A stretch of 64,000 nt of DNA from contig CAZCDS010000034.1 of NCBI GenBank assembly GCA_964497585.1, positions 1-64,000 on the forward strand. Direction: 5' to 3'. The notes under the pieces are model-generated. The model was not told the DNA's origin. It did not search any database and was given only the letters and a program-made list of their open reading frames with translations. This stretch comes from CAZCDS01 sp964497585. Lineage in GTDB: Bacteria > Desulfobacterota > Desulfomonilia > Desulfomonilales > Desulfomonilaceae. The position numbers and the translations under genes were made by a program. This document shows positions 27,081 through 37,500 of this stretch, piece by piece (the stretch's first letter is position 1; each line of letters opens with the position of its first letter).

Positions 27081-28211
27081 TCATTCCAGGACGTGGATGT
27101 TTCTTTTGCGGCACATCTCTTTGAGGATTTTGGGCCAAACGGTGACGCTTACTTCTCCGATGTGAGCCTTCTTCAGAAGAAGCATGAACGTTCGGGACTG
27201 TCCGATACCGCCACCTATGCTCAACGGGATCTCGTTGTTCAGGATTGCCTGATGATAGGGCAGTTTGAGCAAATCGAGCTGCCCGGCCATCTCCAACTGC
27301 TTTCGCAATGTCTCCGCGGTCACCCGGATTCCCATGGAAGTCAACTCGTGACGGCGCCTGGTTACCGGGTTCCATACGAGAATGTCTCCATTCAGACCGT
27401 GCATCGGCCTTCCGTCCACCGAACTCGTCTCCGAAATCCAGTCATCGTAGTCTGCGGCTCTCATTTCGTGTGGGTACCCGTCCCTGAGGGGCCAACCGAT
27501 GCCGTAAATAAAGATCGCCGGGTATTCCTGTAAGATCACGGTCTCCCTCTGCTTTCTCGGCAGGTCGGGGTACCTGTCAAGAATGTCCTCGGCATGGATG
27601 AACGTGATTTCTTCCGGCAGGTTCGGGTACCTAGGAGTGTTCAGTTGAGAGAAGCGCTCCAGCACATGGATTTCGGCGCCCTTGAGAACCTTCCAGATCC
27701 TTTCCACCACCTCTCTCAGGAATTGGAGGGTGCGCTGTTCATGGGTGATCGCCAACTCCCAGTCCCACTGGTCCACATACGCGCTGTGATCGTGGTCGAG
27801 GAAGTAGTCCTTCCGCACCGCCCGCATATCTGTCAGAAGACCCTCGCCCACCTCCAGACCGAACGCTCGCAAAGCGACGCGTTTCCACTTGGTGGCGGCC
27901 TGCACGACCTGGGCGTCCATCGGGTTCTTATCGTCGTCGTTGGAGATGTGAAACTGAACGGGCGTCCGAGAACCGTCCCGGTCAAGCAAGTCATTCACGC
28001 CGCTCTCAACGTCCACGATCAGCGGAACCTGGACCCGGATCAGGTTCAGTTCCTTGCAGAGATGCTCCTCCACATAGTCTTTGACAGCAAACAGGGCGTC
28101 CTGCGTTTCCTTGGGGGACAACAAAGAGGCATAGTCCTGGGGCAGAATAGATTCGAGTTCCGCGTAGTCTCCAATGCCGGGGCCGGCCAAATCAGCTTGC
28201 TTTTCATTCAC
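27081..28211 (-). CDS. asnA: Aspartate-ammonia ligase
   Basis: AsnA makes asparagine from aspartate, ammonia and ATP. The 376-residue protein has the class II synthetase-like core: LNLIRVQVPLIVDVESGVND, FHISNDDDKNPMDAQVVQAA, LTDMRAVRKDYFLDHDHSAY and VDQWDWELAI, with the C-terminal GGGIGQSRTFMLLL motif 3. It is somewhat longer than the E. coli enzyme (330). The start is GTG at 28211 with AGGAG upstream. It follows the Rieske gene by 78 bp on the same strand. Confidence 0.93.
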   Translation of the reverse strand: MNEKQADLAGPGIGDYAELESILPQDYASLLSPKETQDALFAVKDYVEEHLCKELNLIRVQVPLIVDVESGVNDLLDRDGSRTPVQFHISNDDDKNPMDAQVVQAATKWKRVALRAFGLEVGEGLLTDMRAVRKDYFLDHDHSAYVDQWDWELAITHEQRTLQFLREVVERIWKVLKGAEIHVLERFSQLNTPRYPNLPEEITFIHAEDILDRYPDLPRKQRETVILQEYPAIFIYGIGWPLRDGYPHEMRAADYDDWISETSSVDGRPMHGLNGDILVWNPVTRRRHELTSMGIRVTAETLRKQLEMAGQLDLLKLPYHQAILNNEIPLSIGGGIGQSRTFMLLLKKAHIGEVSVTVWPKILKEMCRKRNIHVLE

Positions 28212-28289
28212 GTTCCGCTCTCCTGTCCTTTCCCTCTCGCGACTTCCTTGGGATCAGCTTCCGTACGCACGGTCCTTTTCCGGCGGGTT

Positions 28290-28694
28290 TCAAACGGTGA
28301 TGACGAGATCGCCTGCTTGCACCTCTGGATGGTATACCGCGACCGGACCCTTGGCAGGACCGGTGAGCTTCTGGCCGTGATAGTCGAAGGTCGAGTGGCT
28401 GACGCTGCAGCATCGCAGTACCGGTTCGCCGGGAACGGGATCGAGTTTGCGCCCCATGTGCGTGCACCGGTTGGCAAACGCGTGGAAGCCGCCCTCGTTG
28501 CCTCGGACGATCAAAACGGGCTGCTTCAGTCCCTTGCCCTGCAGGAAGACTGCGCCTCCGGGACTCTGAAGTTCAGCCACCTGGTCAATCTTCACCGTAG
28601 CCCTGTTTCCGTCGAACTCCCACAGATGATCACCCAAAGGGTTGGTTCGGCAGATGCCTGCAACGGCCTTGAAAAACTCGAGAATTGCGGACAT
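28290..28694 (-). CDS. Rieske-type [2Fe-2S] protein with altered second ligand motif
   Basis: A soluble 134-residue Rieske protein. The first half-motif C77-T-H79 (NRCTHMG) is standard. The second usually reads CxxH, but here the sequence is RCCSVSHSTFD, with Cys95, Cys96 and His100, so the spacing is C-x3-H or C-x4-H rather than C-x2-H. The HSTFD continuation aligns with the normal HGxxFD. The N-terminal part (EFFKAVAGICR) may be an added helix. Likely an electron carrier or ferredoxin-like subunit; partner unknown. ATG start behind GGAGGT. Confidence 0.8.
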   Translation of the reverse strand: MSAILEFFKAVAGICRTNPLGDHLWEFDGNRATVKIDQVAELQSPGGAVFLQGKGLKQPVLIVRGNEGGFHAFANRCTHMGRKLDPVPGEPVLRCCSVSHSTFDYHGQKLTGPAKGPVAVYHPEVQAGDLVITV

Positions 28695-28709
28695 GGAGAC
28701 CTCCGGGCA

Positions 28710-28738
28710 CCCGTGCAGACCACAGCTCGCTGCACGGG
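28710..28738 (-). promoter_or_regulatory. Leader hairpin before the Rieske gene
   Basis: Perfect nine-base arms (CCCGTGCAG and CTGCACGGG) flank an 11-base loop, about 15 bases before the ATG and overlapping the region just upstream of the ribosome site. No T-run follows. It could influence translation or be an operator. Confidence 0.4.
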
Positions 28739-28892
28739 AACAGCTCGTTTCCGTATCCCCCCAGGCTTATTTATGGACGTACGAGCCGCCTGAAAAAATG
28801 AGATGATCCTGATTCTACTCCACGAATCCGCTCGTCGTCAAACCCGATCGGGAGGCTTTGCCGCGAGGAACCGGCGCCGGCGCCTGGAAACG

Positions 28893-28912
28893 AAAAAAGC
28901 CGGGCTCACGGC
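28893..28912 (-). terminator. Probable intrinsic terminator of the cyclase array
   Basis: On the minus strand a short GC stem (GCCG...CGGC) is followed directly by six T residues, about 70 bases after the stop of the last cyclase gene. The stem is only four pairs, so strength is uncertain. Confidence 0.4.
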
Positions 28913-28981
28913 GAAGAGGATATGAGGAGGGGCTTGAGTGCCGGCCGGCAATCTATACCCATTTCCCTAATACTATCCCCT

Positions 28982-30883
28982 TCACTTTAGACCCGCTTTG
29001 CGGAGAGTGTCAATAAGTCGCTTTCCAGCTGCCGGATCTTTGTAGGGGACGACCTTCTCAAGGTGTGTTAGCGAAAACTTGGGGTTGATGGTTAGAAACT
29101 TTGCGACGGTCTCGCGGGCCTTTTCCTTGTGGCCTGTCCGGCTATACGCGGCGGCGAGACCGAGCAAACAGTTTGCGTATTCCGGCTGGAGCCGGAGCGC
29201 CTTCTTATACGTGACCACGGCCTTGTCATACTGTCTCGCCTGCATGTAACCGGCGCCCAAGAAATGGTAGTAGAAGGCCGGGGGCATGGGATTCAGGCGG
29301 ATCGCCCGCTGCAGCGTCTCAATGGCTTCCGTGGGCCTTCCCGCACAGTTCAGAATGTAGCCCAGGAAGGCGAGGGCTTCTGCGCCATTGGGATTGAGTT
29401 CCACAGCCCGTTCCCCCTCGGCGACGGCCTTGTCGAACTCGTGGAGATAGACATAGACAAGACCAATAATATAGTGTGCGGGATCGAGCGAGTCATCCAG
29501 CTCCACAGCCTTTCGGGCCAGTTCGTAGGCCTTGCGGCCGGATGTACGAGGATTCTTGCTCCAACCCATGAACGCGTCCATGAGGTGGCCGTGGGCCAGG
29601 AGTGCTCGCGCGCCGGCAAACGTCGGGTCAAGGGCCAGGGCTTCTTCCAACAATTGCCGGGCCTTTGCAGTCCCGGCTTTTGTGACTTGACGAGAATAGA
29701 CCTGCGCCTCCAGGAACTTTTGGTAGGCCTCCAGATTATCCGTGCCTTTCTTCGCCCATTGGCGGGCTTGCTCCCCCGCAATGAGCTTCACTCGCATGGC
29801 CTTCATGACCGCCAAAGTGACTTCATCTTGCAGGGCAAAGATGTCTTTAAGCTCCCTGTCGTACCGTTGCGACCCGACATGACCGCCAGTTTGAGCATCA
29901 ATGAGCTGGACCGTGATCCGCACACGCTCTCTTTGCCTTCCAACGCTTCCTTCAAGTACATAACGTACACCGAGCTTTCGGCCCACCTCCCGGACAGTGA
30001 CGGGCTTGCCCTTGAAGCTGAACGAGGAGTTGCGTGCAATCACAAACAAATCCGGCATCTTGGAGAGGCCGGTGATGATGGCTTCCGCTACCCCGTCGCT
30101 GAAGTATTCCTGCTTGGGATCTCCGCTCATATTGTCAAAGGGCAGTACAGCAATGGACGGCTTGTCGGGTAAGGGCAAGGCAGGGGTCTCCGCCGATGAA
30201 ACCGAGGTCGGCGCTGGAGAAGGCCGCAGGACGAAATGCCACAACGCTGCTGCAACCGCTATCACAGCAAGGATCGACAAAGCAGCCAGAGCTGTCGTGC
30301 GCCACGCTCTTGGATGAATCCTTTTCCCTGGGAGCGCTTCTCCTCCAGAAACATCCGGTCCCATGCGAACCCTGTACGCCCTCACTGGCTCCGATATGTT
30401 TTTGACCGTTTGCTCACCAAGGAAGTCATAGTCGAGAGCCAGCTTCTTCTTCACTTGGTCATGGGCACTTCCTGAGATGCAGATGCCTCCGCCTTCGGCC
30501 AGCGCCTCCAGTCGGGCAGCGATATTGACTCCGTCCCCGTAGATCTTGTCACCTTCAGCGATTACGTCTCCCACGTTGATCCCGATGCGGAACTCCATCC
30601 GGCGGTGTTCAGGCACGTCGGCATTTCGTGCTCTGATTTGCTCCTGGAACTCCAGAGCAAACCCAACTGCATCCACTACGCTGGCGAATTCCAAGAGAAA
30701 GCCATCTCCAGCAGTATCTACCACCCGGCCTCGGTGCACCTGAACCAATCGGGCCATTTCCTCCTTGTTGGCGGCCAAAGCCCGTACTGTCGCCTCTTCA
30801 TCCTCACCCATGAGGCGGCTGTAGCCCTTGACATCCGCGTGCAGCACCGCAGTGAGCCTTCGTTTCGCCTTTTCCGTGGGCAT
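28982..30883 (-). CDS. Class III nucleotidyl cyclase with TolB-like and TPR domains
   Basis: About 633 residues. The N-terminal cyclase domain (about 7-170) has the first metal Asp in VLHADVKGYSRLMG and the second in VVDTAGDGFLLEF, and YGDGVNIAARLEA supplies Asn and Arg. One membrane helix follows (about 196-219, TALAALSILAVIAVAAALW), then a TolB/FlgO-like domain (PSIAVLPFDNMSGDPKQEYF...YVLEGSVGRQ, about 242-362) and four or more TPRs to the C-terminus. The cyclase is cytoplasmic and the rest outside the membrane, if the helix is real. ATG at 30883 is chosen because AGGAGGT lies seven bases before it; the GTG three codons earlier overlaps that site. It follows the five giant paralogues by 32 bp and probably shares their transcript. 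Confidence 0.85.
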   Translation of the reverse strand: MPTEKAKRRLTAVLHADVKGYSRLMGEDEEATVRALAANKEEMARLVQVHRGRVVDTAGDGFLLEFASVVDAVGFALEFQEQIRARNADVPEHRRMEFRIGINVGDVIAEGDKIYGDGVNIAARLEALAEGGGICISGSAHDQVKKKLALDYDFLGEQTVKNISEPVRAYRVRMGPDVSGGEALPGKRIHPRAWRTTALAALSILAVIAVAAALWHFVLRPSPAPTSVSSAETPALPLPDKPSIAVLPFDNMSGDPKQEYFSDGVAEAIITGLSKMPDLFVIARNSSFSFKGKPVTVREVGRKLGVRYVLEGSVGRQRERVRITVQLIDAQTGGHVGSQRYDRELKDIFALQDEVTLAVMKAMRVKLIAGEQARQWAKKGTDNLEAYQKFLEAQVYSRQVTKAGTAKARQLLEEALALDPTFAGARALLAHGHLMDAFMGWSKNPRTSGRKAYELARKAVELDDSLDPAHYIIGLVYVYLHEFDKAVAEGERAVELNPNGAEALAFLGYILNCAGRPTEAIETLQRAIRLNPMPPAFYYHFLGAGYMQARQYDKAVVTYKKALRLQPEYANCLLGLAAAYSRTGHKEKARETVAKFLTINPKFSLTHLEKVVPYKDPAAGKRLIDTLRKAGLK

Positions 30884-30915
30884 GGGGGTCACCTCCTAAG
30901 GCATAGGCGCGTTCC

Positions 30916-33900
30916 TCACAATCTCGCCAAAACCTCCTGCGTCTTGCCGAGCCAATAATCCATGCCCATATCTTGGAACATGGTCTCGGCCTTTTTCAGG
31001 TGTTCGAGCGCCTCTTCTTTCCGGCCCGCCTCAGCACAAAGCGCCCCCAGTTCAAAATAACCTATGGCGTATCGCGGCCTCATTCTCAGTTCCTTCAGCA
31101 GCCTAATTCCTTGCCGCATGTGATCGTTTGCTCGATCCAATTGTGATTTACGTGCCTTTCCGATTATCAGTCCAAGTAAGATCCCTGCCTCCCCTTCCCA
31201 TGTTTTTTCCTTGTTTTCCCGCGACAACTTCAAGGCCTGTTCGGCATGGAACTCAGCCTTGCTCAGATCGCCTAACCCCTGGTATACCGTGCCTAAACAA
31301 ATATGATGGCAGGACATCCAAAATGGAATGCCGAGATCGGTCTGAATTTTAAGGCCATTTTGGCAATGTCCTAGAGCTGTTTCGTTATCTCCCAACAAAT
31401 GGTAGCCAAACCCCAACCAGGAGCGCGCCAGACCAAAGAAGAGGACTATTTGGCCTTTTTCAAGATACTCTATGCTCTTCTGAAAATGCAGCACATCATT
31501 TTGGCCGTCTCCGCGGAAATAATAGAAGCTTCCATAGAATACTTCTATCACGGCGATGCTGTATACATTATTTATTTCAAGGGCAAAAGAGAGGCCTTTG
31601 TCAAGGATGCGTTCGCCATCGGCGAACCGGCCCAGCGCTCCCAAGCCAAAGCCGTACCAGCCGTGAAGCATCGAATATACATTGTACGGCCGGCCAAACG
31701 ATTCAGGTTCCTTCTTCGTCCGCTCGAGCAGAGCTATGATCCTGGGAGCCAGCTCGACCGCCTTGAAGTTTAGCCCCTGGATGGAGTAAGCAGTGCAAAT
31801 ATCGTATGCGATTGGAGCCATCAGTTCAACATCTTCTATCAGTTCGAGTTCTTCAAAACAGAGTTCAATATACTTACCCGCGGATGAAGGATCGTTCCCT
31901 GCCATCGTGTACCAGACGGCCAGCAGCCCGTAAATGGTAACGACACTTTTTTCATCCTTCAGCTCTTTTGCCAGAGTCTCTCCCAGTTGAAGGATTTCGA
32001 GGGAATCTTCGGGGTAACCCAGCGCTCTCATGATCAAAGCCATCAAAAGGATCAGTTCGAGGAGGTCTTTCTTGTTTTCCTCAGTGGCGGGGAGTTGCTT
32101 CAGTGCGCCGATCCCCTGTCTGTAATAGCGAACGGCCTCCGGCAGAGAATTGCTTCGGGTAGCTTTGTTTCCAGCCAACTTCGAGTAATCAGCGGCCTTT
32201 TCCAAGTTATCACTCTTGGAATAATGATACGCCAGCATCTCGTAGAATTCTTCCACGCGGTCGGGATACAGCTCCTCGATGGCTCGGCCTATCCTCTCAT
32301 GGATCTCTTTTCGGCGTTTGAGCAGCAGGCTGTTATAGGCAACCTCCTGAGTCAGTGCGTGCCGGAAGATGTATTCCAGCTCCGGGAAGAGGCTCTTTTC
32401 GTAGATGAATTCCAGACCCTGAAGGTTCAGCAGATTAGATTTGAGGTTCTGCTTCATTTCGGTGATCGCGTGAAGGATGCAAAAGGCAAATTGTCTCCCT
32501 ATCACCGAAGCCACCTGCATGATCCTCTTGAGGGTATCCTCCAGGCGGTCCATACGGGCTGCGATGATCCCCTGGACGGTGTCCGGTACGGTAATTTCGG
32601 AGGCTTCCCGCGCGAGAACGTACTGATCACCCTCCCTGCAAACGGAACCGTTCTCCAACAGCGCGTGGGTCAGCTCTTCCATATAGAGCGGGTTGCCCGA
32701 AGCCCTGCTCAGTATAAGTTCTCTGAGTTCTGGTACCACATCGCCGCCTTCGAGAATCGCCTGGACCAGTTCTGCGCTCGTGCCGGATGATAACTGACCC
32801 ACCCCGATCTGGGCGTAATAGGATTTGCTTCCCCATTGATGCGTGTACTCGGGTCGATAAAGGAGAATCAACAGGATGCTGGTGCTCGGCAGCCACCCGA
32901 TCATATAGTCCAGGAACTCTTCGGTGGTCTTGTCGATCCAGTGCAGATCCTCGATCGCCAGCACGATGGGTCTCGCGTGACTCCCTCTTACGAGAATGTC
33001 CCTGAGGGCCTCGAAGGTCTTCTCACGTTTTTCTTTGGGTTCCAGGAGAAGGAATTCCTCGTCATCGACCGTGACGGAGAAGAGTTCCTCGATAGGCGGC
33101 AGACACTTCGTGAGGCTCTCTTCAGAGCCGACGATCCGTTCCTGCATCTTCTCTTTGATGACCGACTCCTGCTCGCCTTCCTTTATTCCGAGGTACGACC
33201 TCAGCGCATCGAGGATGGGCAGGTACGGCATGGAGCTTCCGTAGTGCAGAGATCGGCCTTCAAGGTAGAGGTACTCACCTTTGGGAAGCTTGTTCCTGAA
33301 CTCTAGCAACAACCTCGATTTGCCCACCCCCGCTTCACCGACCACTCCCACGACCTGCCCCTCGCCCGATCGTGCCTTTTCAAACGCCTCCTTCAGGGTT
33401 TCAAGCTCCCGCCTGCGGCCGACGAATCTCGTGAGGCCCTTTGCTACTGATGCCTCGATCCTTGTTTCAACCTCGCTCGGTCGTATGAGCCGGTAGGCCG
33501 GGATAGCCTTCTCTTTGCCCTTCACCCGGATTCCGCCCAGCGATTGAAAGTCAAAGAACCGTCCGGCAAGCCTGTGCGTGTTCTCGGAAACGAGGATCGT
33601 GCCCGGCTCGGCATTGCTTTCCATTCTCGCTGCGAGATTCGCGGTGTCACCTTGCGCGGTATAATCCATCCGCAGATCATCTCCGATTGCGCCTACCACG
33701 ACTGGGCCGGAATTGAGGCCGATGCGCATCTTGAAGTCGATTCCGTACTCCCGCCGGAGTCTCTCCGCGTACGGAGCGAGCCCCTCTTGGATCGCCAATG
33801 CAGCGTGACACGCTCGCTGAGCATGGTCCTCGTGGGCGATGGGAGCGCCGAACAAGGCCATAACCCCATCCCCTCGGAATTCATTCACCGTGCCCTCGAA

Positions 33901-34284
33901 TCGGTGGATCTCATCCATGAGGATGCGAAAGCACCCGTCCATGATCTCATGCACATCCTCCGGGTCGAGCTTCTCGGACATGGGAGTAAACCCAGCCACG
34001 TCTGCAAAGAGGACGGTCACGAGCTTGCGTTCGCCTTCTATGGCGCTGCGTGCAGTGAGAATTTTTTCAGCGAGGAATTTTGGCGTGTATGAACGGGGCT
34101 GCTCGTAATCGATGCGCGGCGATTCCTTGTACTGGCTAAGGTCGCAACCGCATTCGCCGCAAAAATTCCTGTCGAGAGGGACCGCCGCGCTGCATTCAGG
34201 GCAGATCATCTCCAGCTTCGCGCCGCACCCTTCACAGAATTTCACTCCCTCGCGGTTCTCAAACCGACATTTCGGGCACTGCAT
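30916..34284 (-). CDS. Cyclase-ATPase-TPR signalling protein, array copy 1
   Basis: 1122 residues. Domains: double zinc ribbon (CPKC at 3-6, CEGC at 17-20, CPEC, CGEC), class III cyclase (about 83-270, metal Asp95 and Asp139, Asn216 and Arg220), AAA/STAND-like ATPase (Walker A GEAGVGKS at 316-323, Walker B VLAIED at 441-446), then a TPR-rich C-terminal third. The residue that is Lys in most adenylyl cyclases is Glu135 (VNEFRGDG). The zinc ribbon is like copies 2 and 3, but the ATPase and TPR halves are like copies 4 and 5, so this is a mosaic. It retains the family tail GMDYWLGKTQEVLARL. ATG is preceded by GGGGAG and a conserved leader. Confidence 0.88.
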   Translation of the reverse strand: MQCPKCRFENREGVKFCEGCGAKLEMICPECSAAVPLDRNFCGECGCDLSQYKESPRIDYEQPRSYTPKFLAEKILTARSAIEGERKLVTVLFADVAGFTPMSEKLDPEDVHEIMDGCFRILMDEIHRFEGTVNEFRGDGVMALFGAPIAHEDHAQRACHAALAIQEGLAPYAERLRREYGIDFKMRIGLNSGPVVVGAIGDDLRMDYTAQGDTANLAARMESNAEPGTILVSENTHRLAGRFFDFQSLGGIRVKGKEKAIPAYRLIRPSEVETRIEASVAKGLTRFVGRRRELETLKEAFEKARSGEGQVVGVVGEAGVGKSRLLLEFRNKLPKGEYLYLEGRSLHYGSSMPYLPILDALRSYLGIKEGEQESVIKEKMQERIVGSEESLTKCLPPIEELFSVTVDDEEFLLLEPKEKREKTFEALRDILVRGSHARPIVLAIEDLHWIDKTTEEFLDYMIGWLPSTSILLILLYRPEYTHQWGSKSYYAQIGVGQLSSGTSAELVQAILEGGDVVPELRELILSRASGNPLYMEELTHALLENGSVCREGDQYVLAREASEITVPDTVQGIIAARMDRLEDTLKRIMQVASVIGRQFAFCILHAITEMKQNLKSNLLNLQGLEFIYEKSLFPELEYIFRHALTQEVAYNSLLLKRRKEIHERIGRAIEELYPDRVEEFYEMLAYHYSKSDNLEKAADYSKLAGNKATRSNSLPEAVRYYRQGIGALKQLPATEENKKDLLELILLMALIMRALGYPEDSLEILQLGETLAKELKDEKSVVTIYGLLAVWYTMAGNDPSSAGKYIELCFEELELIEDVELMAPIAYDICTAYSIQGLNFKAVELAPRIIALLERTKKEPESFGRPYNVYSMLHGWYGFGLGALGRFADGERILDKGLSFALEINNVYSIAVIEVFYGSFYYFRGDGQNDVLHFQKSIEYLEKGQIVLFFGLARSWLGFGYHLLGDNETALGHCQNGLKIQTDLGIPFWMSCHHICLGTVYQGLGDLSKAEFHAEQALKLSRENKEKTWEGEAGILLGLIIGKARKSQLDRANDHMRQGIRLLKELRMRPRYAIGYFELGALCAEAGRKEEALEHLKKAETMFQDMGMDYWLGKTQEVLARL

Positions 34285-34343
34285 TGTTTTGTCTCCCCAT
34301 CCCGCAACAGATTACGTTGCTTCGGATATGCGAGTGACAGTCT

Positions 34344-34406
34344 TCACAGCTCAGCCAAAACCTCTTCCGTCTTGCCCAGCCAAGAATCCATCCCCATCTC
34401 TCGGAA
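34344..34406 (-). pseudogene. Orphan copy of the array C-terminal tail
   Basis: The minus strand reads FREMGMDSWLGKTEEVLAEL then a stop, clearly the same tail that ends copies 1 and 5. Here it is outside any gene, downstream of the stop of copy 2 and 60 bases before the ATG of copy 1; the frame upstream hits a stop within about 11 codons. It is a leftover of an ancestral gene end. Confidence 0.85.
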
Positions 34407-34514
34407 CCGGCCTCGCTGTTTTGCCGGCTTTCAAGGGCCGGCGGTGTCATATCCTTTTCTGACCCGTAACTCGTGTCAGCCAGAAGCTTTGCGGATTCGC
34501 ACTACCGCAAGCCA

Positions 34515-37500
34515 TTATCGGTTTGCTCCTTCCATTATCTGGCGAACTGGGGCCGCATTTGTAAACGCTTTGCGCAGATCGTTGTCTAGCAGTCCGTCAG
34601 CAGTCGATTGTACAATAGAAGCAGCCACCTGCCATTGCTCTCTCGAGAGATCGCGCCTGTTCATTTTTTCATAAAGACAGGCCAGACTATTGTGAGTAGT
34701 CCAGATCTGTTTCGGATTCCCCACGTCCTCGAACTTTGCGAGGGAAGATCTCAAGTTTGTTTCTCCCATCTCGTGCGCTGCTCTCTCTATCAGGGTATTT
34801 CCCAGAAGTCGTTCAGCCCTGGCCACGTATTTCTTGTATCCGCGCTTTGTCCCTGTATCAAGGCAGCGTCGTGCAAGCTCCTCCGCTTCGGCGAGATTTC
34901 CTCTGCTGAGCAGGATGTTGCCTTTTAATAGCTTGAGTCGGCTCGCCCAGCGGTCTCCAAGGAAAGCATACTCCGGCTGATCGCTCACTTGTTCGAAACG
35001 AACGATATCATCCCAGGCCTCGTCTACTTTTCCCATATCAAACTTGTTTTCCATCACGTTGACTTGCGATTGACCTTCCATTTCTAAGGCAGAAAACAGA
35101 AGGCTGGGACTTGTTCGCAAAGTAGAAACATTTTCTAGTGCCTTTTTGTTTAAACTGACGGCTCTTTCAAAATCGTACACTTCCGAGTAGGCCCATCCCA
35201 AGGAATTGTAACACCTGCCCAAATTGAGATAGATTGAATTCCGTTCCATGAGATTGATCCATTCTCTCAAGAATCGGATGGCCTCATCGTATTTTCCCAC
35301 GTCGGTTAGGGCCAATCCGCGCGCGAAAGCGCCCGCACTTGCAAGGAAAATATTGAATCCGGATCTGAGCATTTCAACGATGCCCTCAGAATGTCCGAGC
35401 GCTTTTCCCGGATTTCCGCGCCATCTCTCCAGGATGGCCAGCAACAATCCAGCCGTCAGGAGAGCAGCGGGTTGACCGGATTGTTTAGCTAGCGTCAGAG
35501 CCTGGTACATTCTTTCGAACTCATCAGAAAACCCCCACACGTATCTCCAATGGGTCAAAATAGCCGTAATGCGAGCCTCGGCCCCTCTGTCTTTCAGGGC
35601 GCGGGCCAGATCCAGTCCCTCCTCGCAGAAAGCGGGAATTCTATCCTTTTCCGTTGTGTTGTAGATGAGCATCGGAATCTGAGTCAGGCATGTCAACGCA
35701 GTGCGCTCGTCCTCCGTCTCGCGAGCGAATCGGATTGCCTCAGTGAAGTCCTCCAAGCTTTCTTCGATCCTTCCCATGGCATGTAGAGGGGCTGCCCGCC
35801 CTACCCTTATTCGTTTTGCCAAGCCTGGGTCAGGCATTTTGTCATCTTTCGCTATCAGGTTTAGGGCCCGAGTAAAGAAGTCCACTGCAGCATCTGCCGC
35901 CTGCGTCTTGTTGGACTTTTCACCGGCCAACACGAGATACTGAATGGATCGCTGGGGTGTTGCACTTAGTTCCCAGTGGTGCGCCAGAAGTTCATAGTGC
36001 TGCTCCAGTCTGTCAGGGTAAAGCTCCTCTATAGCCTTTGCGATGCGGCCGTGGATCTCGCGGCGTCTTTGCTTAAGAAGACTCTCATACGCAACTTCCT
36101 GGGTGAGTGCATGTTTGAAGATGTACTCCGGCTCCGGATAGAGCGCTTTCTCATAGAGGATCTCCAATCCCACCAGATTCGTAAGGTGGGCTCTGAGGTC
36201 TTCGCCGAACTCCATGATGCTCTTCAGAATCCGAAAGGCAAAATCCCTGCCGATGACGCTCGCAACCTGCATGGTTCGTTTGAGATCTTCGCTCAGCCTG
36301 TCCATGCGAGCAGAGAGCACGCCCTGAATCGTATCCGGAATGTGCAACTGGTCGATGGGCGTGTGGCAAGCATAGCAGTCATTTGTCCTAACAATATCTC
36401 CGCGCTCCAGGAGCTCCCTGACGATCTCTTCGACGAAGAACGGATTTCCGCCGGTCTGAGCAACGATTTTCTGTTCCAGGTCCGAGTCGAGCGGCAAACC
36501 GCCGACCATGTTTCGAACGAGGCGTATAGATGCGTTGGCGCTCAGCGTCTCCAAACTGAGCCTCTGGTAATGAGCCCCATGATCCCACGGAGGAGAGCCT
36601 TCGGGGCGGTAAGCGGCGACCATCAGGATCGGATGTTCGAGAATGCATCGGGAAAAGAACGTGAAGAGATCCTCGGAAATCTTGTCAATCCAGTGCACAT
36701 CTTCAAGAAATACCACCAAAGGCTGTTCACTGCTTTTGGTAAGGAGAAGGTTTTTCACGGCCTCGAAAGTACCATACTTCCGCCCCTCGGAATTGAGGGC
36801 ACGAAATCTGGGATCATCCACTTTGAGGGACAGGAGAGTTCGGTAGAAAGGAATCATCGGTTTCAGGTTTTCTGCTGTGGTCTCCTGGATTCGATCTCCG
36901 GTCTCCTCTTCCGTCATCCCTTGTTGAATGCCAAAAGCGTTCCGCACGACATCGATCACCGGCAAGAAGTTCACGTTCCTGCCATGGTGCGCACAGACCC
37001 CTGTGAGAAAAATCACGTTGCTACCGACACTCTTTTCAAACTCATACACCAAGCGGCTCTTGCCTACCCCAGCCTCTCCAATCACGTCGACTATCTGCGC
37101 TTCGCCCCGTTTGGCCTTCTCGAATGCGGCCATGAGGGATTCCATTTCAGGACGACGACCGACCAATTCAGTAAGTCCTCTAGCCACTGACGCTTCGATA
37201 CGGGTATGTATGTCTCTGGCCCGGATGAGTTCGTACGTCTCCTGGGGCGCCTCCTTACCTTTCACCTGGATCGTCCTCTTAGGCCCTAACTCAAAGAAAT
37301 CCTTGGCCAACCGGTGAGTCTGGCTTGATAGGAGCACGGTGCCCGGCTTGGCATTGCTTTCCATTCTCGCCGCGAGATTGGCGGTGTCACCCTGCGCGGT
37401 GTAATCCATCCGCAGATCATCTCCAATTGCGCCGACAACCACCGGGCCTGAGTTGAGGCCGATACGCATTTTGAAGTCGATTCCATACTCCCTCCGGAGT

